Assembly (NCBI GenBank): GCA_905214675.1
Contig: CAJMMS010000058.1
Location: forward strand, 1-10,435
DNA from: an uncultured bacterium
GTDB taxonomy: Bacteria; Bacillota; Clostridia; Lachnospirales; Lachnospiraceae
DNA: 10,435 nucleotides
Direction of reading: 5' to 3'
Shown here in pieces: positions 6,089-10,435 of the stretch. Below the pieces are notes generated by a model that saw only the letters and a list, made by a program, of their open reading frames with translations, made no database searches and was not told where the DNA came from. The translations under genes were made by a program, and so were the position numbers. The stretch's first letter is position 1. Each line of letters begins with the position of its first letter.

Positions 6089-8506
6089 TTACTCCACTGT
6101 CACATCTGCATAAAACGCTCTGTCTCTTCCGGCAACCCATCCATTTTCTACAATCTCAAAAGCGCCGCTTAGTCTGATATCCTCTGAAGAGCCTCCTATT
6201 TCTGCCTCAATAGTTCCTTTCTCAATCTTCCATTTCATCCTTCTATCCAGAAATGCAAGCTGTGATGCTTTTATCTCAAAGATTACTTTTTTCTTTTCTC
6301 CCGGCACTAGCGTAATTCTCTTAAATCCCGCCAGTTCCTTGACCGGTCTTGCCATGCTTGCATGAATATCCTTCAGATAAAGCTGAACGACTTCATCCCC
6401 CTTGTATTCTCCTGTATTTTCCACATCACACTGAATCCGGATACTTTCTGTCGGCATAATGCAATCCTTGGATAACTGCAGATTGCTATATTCGAATTTT
6501 GTATAAGACAAACCATGTCCGAAATAATACCTCGGTGTATGCGGCATATCCACATAATTCAAAAAGCCGATGCTTCCGGTCTGATGCCATGCGGAATTAT
6601 GCGGGTGATTGTAATAAATTGGAATCTGACCGGAAGTATAAGCTGTCGTTACCGGCATTTTTCCTCCAGGATTATACCTGCCAAGCAGAGTGCTCACAAC
6701 TGCCTCCGCCCCCATCTCGGACGGATTCCAAGCCTCCAGTATTGCATCCAGATGTGCATCTGCCGCATCACTGGATATAGGGCGTCCGTCAAAATGAACT
6801 CCGATCAGCGGTTTCCCAAGCTTTGCTGCCTTCCTGATAAATGCATCCTGGCATTCCGGAAGATTGATATTTGTCGCATCCACACCCTCTCCCATGGAGG
6901 CCATAGAACAGGTTCCGTGCTTTCCTCCTAAAGTAAGAATCACAATATCGGCATCCTCTGCAATTTCAAGCGCCCGGGCATAACCGGATTGATCCGCTCC
7001 TGCAATCGGGTATCCATAAGCATAACGAATCTCTGCATCCGGCATCTGAGCTTTCAGTTCCTCCAATATACTTCGGCAGTCCGGTTTCTGACGTTTCAGA
7101 ATCACGTCAAATTCCGGCGTTTCATCTGACTGAATATTGGTTCCCGGAACAGTCACGATTTCTTTGTTGTCCACATTTTCACTTCCACTGACCCCGGCAA
7201 TCGAGTTGGCAATTGCATAGGTAGATTCCATCATACACATATGCGTATATCCTCCGAAAAACTTTCTCGGACTGTCTGCGTGAGGTCCGATCAGTGCAAT
7301 CTTTTTTACGGATTTTTGAATCGGAAGCACACCATTATTTTTAATCAGTACCATAGATTCTTTTGCAGACTGCAGGGAAATTTCTTTATCCTTCTTATTC
7401 ATAAAAACTCTGCGAAGCTCTTCTCCTTCCAAAGCAAAAGGATGTTCAAACAGCCCCATACGAAACTTTGCCGTCAGGACTCTTTTTACAGCCCGATCCA
7501 GAATGTCCATATCTGCCCTGCCTGACGCAAACAGATTCTTAAATGCTTCCCCATAGCCCTCAACACTTGGAAGCTCCATATCCATTCCCGCCTCCAGGCA
7601 TAACAGTCCTGTTTCCTCTTTGGTTTCCCCGATTCCCTGAAACATAAATGCATTATTAATGGCGCCATAATCACTGACGCAAAGTCCGTCAAACCCCATC
7701 TCTTCTCTCAGCAGTTCTGTCAAAAGATGATGCGATGCGGAAGCCGGCTCTCCATTGATCAGGCAATAGCAGGGCATGATTCCTCTTAAACCTGCTTCTG
7801 TAATGGCTGCCTGAAATGGCTTTCCATAGATTTCTTCTAACAAACGTTCCGGTGTATCACTATTGGCCCCATGAATACCTGCTGCTGAATTATGAAATGC
7901 CAGAAAATGCTTGGCTACACTTTCTGTTCTGCGTCCTGCTGTCTCATATTTCTGGCACCCTTTTGTATAAGCTGATCCCAGGCTGGCTGTAAGAACCGGA
8001 TCCTCTCCATACGTTTCTCCCTGCCGTCCCATTCTGGAATCTCTGGAAATATCAAGCACAGGGGCAAAGACATGCGTAATACCACAAGCAGCTTCCTGAC
8101 GGCTTACAATTTCTGCAATTTTCTCCTCCAACTTTGGATTCCATCCGGCACCCCTTCCAATTCCGGAAGGAAAGCTTGTGGAATCCTGAATAAATGCTCC
8201 ACAGAGTCCTTCCATATGAAAAATTGCCGGAATACGGTGCGGACTGTTTTCCATAACGATTCTCTGCACCTTTCTCTGCCACCGGACCACTTCATCCAGA
8301 CTTTCCATTCTCCGCATTTCCAGCGTACTTACCTGTCCGATTCCATGCTTTGTCTGTTCATTGATTCCGGCAAAATCATAACTCGCCTTGTCAAATGGAA
8401 AAACACAGTTCAACTGAGCCACTTTTTCATCCAGACTCAGTTCCTCTAAAAGATATGCCGCCCTTTCCTCCGGTATCAATTCTGTATTCTGATATTTGTC
8501 GCTCAT
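6089..8506 (-). CDS. GH3 beta-glycosidase, standard domain order
   Basis: An 805-residue retaining beta-glycosidase with no signal peptide, hence cytoplasmic. It is probably a beta-glucosidase or a broad beta-glucoside/xyloside hydrolase. The TIM barrel is at about 1-350: DISRDSRMGRQGETYGEDP at 152-170, SVAKHFLAFH at 196-205, and DGLCVSDYGA at 273-282 with D279 as nucleophile. The (alpha/beta)6 domain is at about 375-670, with SMGEGVDATNINLP at 537-550 and E540 the likely acid/base, and YYFGHGLSYTKFEY at 660-673. The fibronectin III-like domain is at about 685-775 (GDEVVQLYLKD at 703-713). I chose the ATG at 8506: GGAG lies 10 nt upstream and the protein then begins like other family members. 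A start at 8560 (18 extra residues) would put its ATG in the loop of an RNA hairpin. It shares little simple similarity with the neighbouring GH3, so the pair is not a recent tandem copy. Confidence 0.93.
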   Translation of the reverse strand: MSDKYQNTELIPEERAAYLLEELSLDEKVAQLNCVFPFDKASYDFAGINEQTKHGIGQVSTLEMRRMESLDEVVRWQRKVQRIVMENSPHRIPAIFHMEGLCGAFIQDSTSFPSGIGRGAGWNPKLEEKIAEIVSRQEAACGITHVFAPVLDISRDSRMGRQGETYGEDPVLTASLGSAYTKGCQKYETAGRRTESVAKHFLAFHNSAAGIHGANSDTPERLLEEIYGKPFQAAITEAGLRGIMPCYCLINGEPASASHHLLTELLREEMGFDGLCVSDYGAINNAFMFQGIGETKEETGLLCLEAGMDMELPSVEGYGEAFKNLFASGRADMDILDRAVKRVLTAKFRMGLFEHPFALEGEELRRVFMNKKDKEISLQSAKESMVLIKNNGVLPIQKSVKKIALIGPHADSPRKFFGGYTHMCMMESTYAIANSIAGVSGSENVDNKEIVTVPGTNIQSDETPEFDVILKRQKPDCRSILEELKAQMPDAEIRYAYGYPIAGADQSGYARALEIAEDADIVILTLGGKHGTCSMASMGEGVDATNINLPECQDAFIRKAAKLGKPLIGVHFDGRPISSDAADAHLDAILEAWNPSEMGAEAVVSTLLGRYNPGGKMPVTTAYTSGQIPIYYNHPHNSAWHQTGSIGFLNYVDMPHTPRYYFGHGLSYTKFEYSNLQLSKDCIMPTESIRIQCDVENTGEYKGDEVVQLYLKDIHASMARPVKELAGFKRITLVPGEKKKVIFEIKASQLAFLDRRMKWKIEKGTIEAEIGGSSEDIRLSGAFEIVENGWVAGRDRAFYADVTVE
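6092..6095 (-). promoter_or_regulatory. Ribosome binding site that fixes the start of the reversed GH3
   Basis: GGAG on the minus strand directly abuts the TAA stop of the upstream GH3 gene and is 8 nt from the ATG at 6083. It lies inside the last codons of the preceding gene, so the two GH3 genes are very likely translationally coupled. Confidence 0.7.
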
Positions 8507-8543
8507 TTTATCATCTCTCCACTTTCCATTTAATTTCTGATAT

Positions 8544-8579
8544 AGCATGAAGCCAGTCATAAATGGCCGGCTCCATACC
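8544..8579 (-). promoter_or_regulatory. Intercistronic RNA hairpin between the symporter and GH3 genes
   Basis: On the minus strand the arm ATGGAGCCGG (8576-8567) pairs with CTGGCTTCAT (8556-8547) over 10 bp including two G-U pairs, around a 10 nt loop. The stem can be extended by three further pairs (two G-U) to 13 bp. It lies in the 87 bp gap between the symporter stop at 8594 and the GH3 start at 8506. No U-run follows, so it is not a classic terminator. A role in mRNA stability, processing or differential expression within the operon is inferred. It would also bury the alternative start at 8560. Confidence 0.5.
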
Positions 8580-8593
8580 TGATATATTTTTAT

Positions 8594-10000
8594 TTAGTTA
8601 TTCTGACCCTTTCTACGTGCTTCAACTTCCGCTCTCATTTTTGGAAGCTTCTCTTCCAAATCAAACTTTGTAAATACAAAGAACATCAGCAAATTCATCA
8701 CTAACGGCAGATAATTTGAGAACCCGTAAATTGCATATCTCATAGAAGTAGTTGTAACTTCCAATGTAGCATCATAGGCTCCGATTGCAAGAAAGACTGA
8801 TAAAATAATGCTTCCCAGTCCGCCGCCTACTTTACTTCCAAATCCGATTGCTCCTGAAGATACTGCTACCAGCTTCTTGTCGTATTTCCATTCATTATAA
8901 TCGACAGCCATTGCAAGAAGCACTCCATATAAGCACATCAGCGGAATCTGTACTAAACTTCCGATTAAGGACATCACCGTACATGCCATGAAATTCGTCG
9001 GAACGACACACCTGACCACACAGGTAATTGCCTGACCTAACACCCCAAAGTAAACCGTTTTCTTAATTCCGAGTTTAGAAATGATTGGCTTCGCAAGCAC
9101 AAATCCAAGTAAAGTTGCCGCAAGCCCTGCGATACCTGTTATAGCCACCAGATTATCATTTCCGAAGATCCATTTACAGTAATAAGTTCCGGATGCCGCT
9201 GCAATCGCATTTGTAACATTTGTAATAATATTGAATAAGAGAACAATCACCCAGTATTTGTTTCCAAAAAGCATTTTAATCGCATCTTTAAACGGAACTG
9301 CCTCTTCCTCCTCTACTTCATTTAGCGTTTCTGTATCTTCTGAATACTTTGCCTTGCGTCCGTTGTTATAACAAATTGCAAGCAGCAAAAGAACAATTAA
9401 CGCTAAAATCGCTCCAAATTTAATCCATGCACTCTGTGTTCCACCTAACATATTAGTAACAGGAATAATAATAATCGAAATGATCATCCCTGCCCCATAG
9501 TTTCCTACTGCACGGAAGATACCCATATTGCTTCGTTCTACCTGGCTGTTGGTACGCACAACCATAACTGCACCAAACGGTGTTGCAATCATCGTATAAA
9601 TTACGGCTGTCAACAATACATTAGTCACAAGTACATAAATCATTCCGATTGTCTGACCTTTCGGCACTGTAAACATCAAAAATGTAATTACTGCCGCCGG
9701 AATCATCATGCGGAACATCCATTTGTAAAATTTACTGTTTCCGCCTTTTGAATGCTCGATTACATTTCCAAACCAGATATCAGTAAGTGCATCAATAACT
9801 TTAGCGATTGCCATCACAATACCGACACCGCCAACAGCAAGACCCACCTTGTCTGTATAGAAGTATGTAAGCTGACCGACTACATTTGCCATAAGTCCAA
9901 GTGCCAACTGCCCTGACATATCTGCCATATAGTCTCTTTTTCGCATGACTTTTTTTGCGCCGTCACTGTCGAAACCAAGTTCTTTTTTCTTTTTTCCCAT
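8594..10000 (-). CDS. GPH-family (MFS) sugar:cation symporter
   Basis: A 468-residue inner-membrane carrier of the glycoside-pentoside-hexuronide:cation symporter family (MelB, LacS C-part, XylP, UidB type). It imports a sugar with Na+ or H+ and leaves it unphosphorylated. The sequence has about twelve hydrophobic segments from about residue 28 to 450, with charged loops at both ends and a long acidic cytoplasmic loop around 220-240 (EDTETLNEVEEEEAVPFKD). The segment AKVIDALTDIWFGN (66-79) is the counterpart of the MelB cation site, with D70 and D74 in the D-x3-D spacing. RDYMADMSGQ (22-31) is the usual N-terminal block. There is no fused EIIA domain as in LacS. AGAGG lies 8 nt before the ATG at 10000, and the gene follows the upstream coding region by 24 bp. 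From the GH3 and GH94 neighbours the cargo is inferred to be a beta-linked disaccharide or short beta-glucoside. Confidence 0.93.
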   Translation of the reverse strand: MGKKKKELGFDSDGAKKVMRKRDYMADMSGQLALGLMANVVGQLTYFYTDKVGLAVGGVGIVMAIAKVIDALTDIWFGNVIEHSKGGNSKFYKWMFRMMIPAAVITFLMFTVPKGQTIGMIYVLVTNVLLTAVIYTMIATPFGAVMVVRTNSQVERSNMGIFRAVGNYGAGMIISIIIIPVTNMLGGTQSAWIKFGAILALIVLLLLAICYNNGRKAKYSEDTETLNEVEEEEAVPFKDAIKMLFGNKYWVIVLLFNIITNVTNAIAAASGTYYCKWIFGNDNLVAITGIAGLAATLLGFVLAKPIISKLGIKKTVYFGVLGQAITCVVRCVVPTNFMACTVMSLIGSLVQIPLMCLYGVLLAMAVDYNEWKYDKKLVAVSSGAIGFGSKVGGGLGSIILSVFLAIGAYDATLEVTTTSMRYAIYGFSNYLPLVMNLLMFFVFTKFDLEEKLPKMRAEVEARRKGQNN

Positions 10001-10008
10001 TGATTTTA

Positions 10009-10013
10009 CCTCT
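10009..10013 (-). promoter_or_regulatory. Ribosome binding site of the symporter gene
   Basis: AGAGG on the minus strand, 8 nt before the ATG at 10000, within the 24 bp gap after the upstream stop codon. Confidence 0.6.
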
Positions 10014-10024
10014 CTTAAAAAGTT

Positions 10025-10435
10025 TTATGCTTCGTTTATTGATAAATGGTACATGATACCCGGCACCATTCCATCCAGATGAAAGAGTACAGATTCTCCA
10101 ATCTTCTCTCCGTCCATAATTCTGATGACTTCCCCCACCGGACTTAAAATCTCAAGTGTTGCTTTCTTTCCTTTTACTGAAATTGTACCTTCCAGCGTAT
10201 CTGCAAAAAGCTTTCCTTTCATTGTCACAGCGGTAAATTCATAACCCATCAGTTCAATCCCCGTCTGCATCTCTGTTTCATCCATTCCCGTCTCACCCAT
10301 TGCCGTGAGGATAAACTCTTTTGCATCTGCAAGCTTGTCCGTATCCATAGGAAGCACCGAAATAGATATTCTGCTGTTATTCACTTCTGCATTAATTTTT
10401 TCCGTCAGGCGGATATTTTTCTCCGGGGATCCGCT
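10025..10435 (-). CDS. C-terminal end of a protein cut by the right edge, probably a glycoside hydrolase-associated beta domain
   Basis: The frame is open from the window edge to a TAA at 10025, giving 136 visible residues. A GTG at 10384 would give a separate 119-residue protein. However, the frame continues unbroken upstream to the edge and I see no convincing ribosome binding site before that GTG, so this is most likely the end of a longer gene. The visible part is soluble, beta-rich and mildly acidic, with SISVLPMDTDKL, FILTAMGETGMDET, and a late stretch ending in MVPGIMYHLSI. The pattern of 'serine-rich start, LLTAxG, then a GKLFADTLEGTI strand' resembles the non-catalytic beta-sandwich at the C-terminus of some large bacterial glycoside hydrolases. 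I recognise this only by general likeness. As the gene directly before a sugar symporter, a role in sugar breakdown is plausible. The catalytic domain, if any, is outside the window. Confidence 0.6.
   Translation of the reverse strand, partial: SGSPEKNIRLTEKINAEVNNSRISISVLPMDTDKLADAKEFILTAMGETGMDETEMQTGIELMGYEFTAVTMKGKLFADTLEGTISVKGKKATLEILSPVGEVIRIMDGEKIGESVLFHLDGMVPGIMYHLSINEA

Noticed and set aside
6084..6140. Longer start for the reversed GH3 (19 extra residues).
   Set aside because: The extension is out of frame inside the upstream GH3 gene, is Cys/Arg-rich, and the well-placed GGAG belongs to the ATG at 6083.
8507..8560. Longer start for the standard GH3 (18 extra residues).
   Set aside because: A GGAG lies 10 nt upstream of 8560, but the ATG falls in the hairpin loop and the SD in its stem. 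The start at 8506 has its own SD and matches the usual N-terminus of the family.
8594..8640. Possible internal promoter before the GH3 gene (TTGAAG, then AATAAC with a 17 bp spacer).
   Set aside because: Each box matches only 4 of 6 positions and overlaps the symporter's coding end. This is too weak to call.
10025..10384. A complete 119-residue gene starting with GTG.
   Set aside because: The same frame stays open up to the window edge and there is no good ribosome binding site before the GTG, so a truncated longer gene is the better reading.

Overview
The window looks like a gut or anaerobic Firmicute of the Lachnospiraceae type (Blautia, Dorea, Butyrivibrio or a relative). This is inferred from moderate GC with AT-rich gaps, GGAG-type ribosome binding sites, the lipoprotein style of the solute-binding protein, and a reversed-domain GH3 beta-glucosidase of the kind known from Ruminococcus albus and Butyrivibrio. 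Every intact gene is on the minus strand, so the biological reading direction runs from the right edge to the left.

Right to left, positions 10435 to 1307 form one compact carbohydrate operon. It starts with the C-terminal end of a protein cut by the window edge, probably a glycoside-hydrolase-associated beta domain. Next comes a GPH-family sugar:cation symporter, then a conventional GH3 beta-glycosidase, then a second GH3 with its domains in reversed order, and last a GH94 inverting phosphorylase. Junctions are tight: 24 bp, 87 bp carrying a hairpin, 5 bp, and a 20 bp overlap. None of the intact enzymes has a signal peptide. The inferred scheme is that the symporter imports a short beta-glucoside, and the cytoplasm splits it by hydrolysis (GH3) and by phosphorolysis to a sugar 1-phosphate (GH94). 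The exact sugar cannot be read from the sequence. No regulator is in view.

Positions 721 to 1306 hold no intact gene, but they are not empty. From right to left they contain about 300 bp of structured non-coding sequence that resembles, on the minus strand, the 5' part of a mobile group II intron with the first codons of its reverse transcriptase (tentative). This is joined to a decayed piece of a short-chain dehydrogenase on the plus strand, followed by an AT-rich stretch with a good extended -10 promoter. That promoter faces left into the last gene.

That gene (718 to beyond position 1) encodes a lipoprotein solute-binding protein of an amino-acid-type ABC transporter. Its domain order is unusual: the sequence normally found in the second lobe comes right after the signal peptide, and the normal N-terminal lobe follows. 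The most noteworthy items are this lobe order, the pair of GH3 enzymes with opposite domain order, the GH94 enzyme with an altered active-site motif, the intercistronic hairpin and the composite scar. I see no evidence for a wholly new defence or mobile system.
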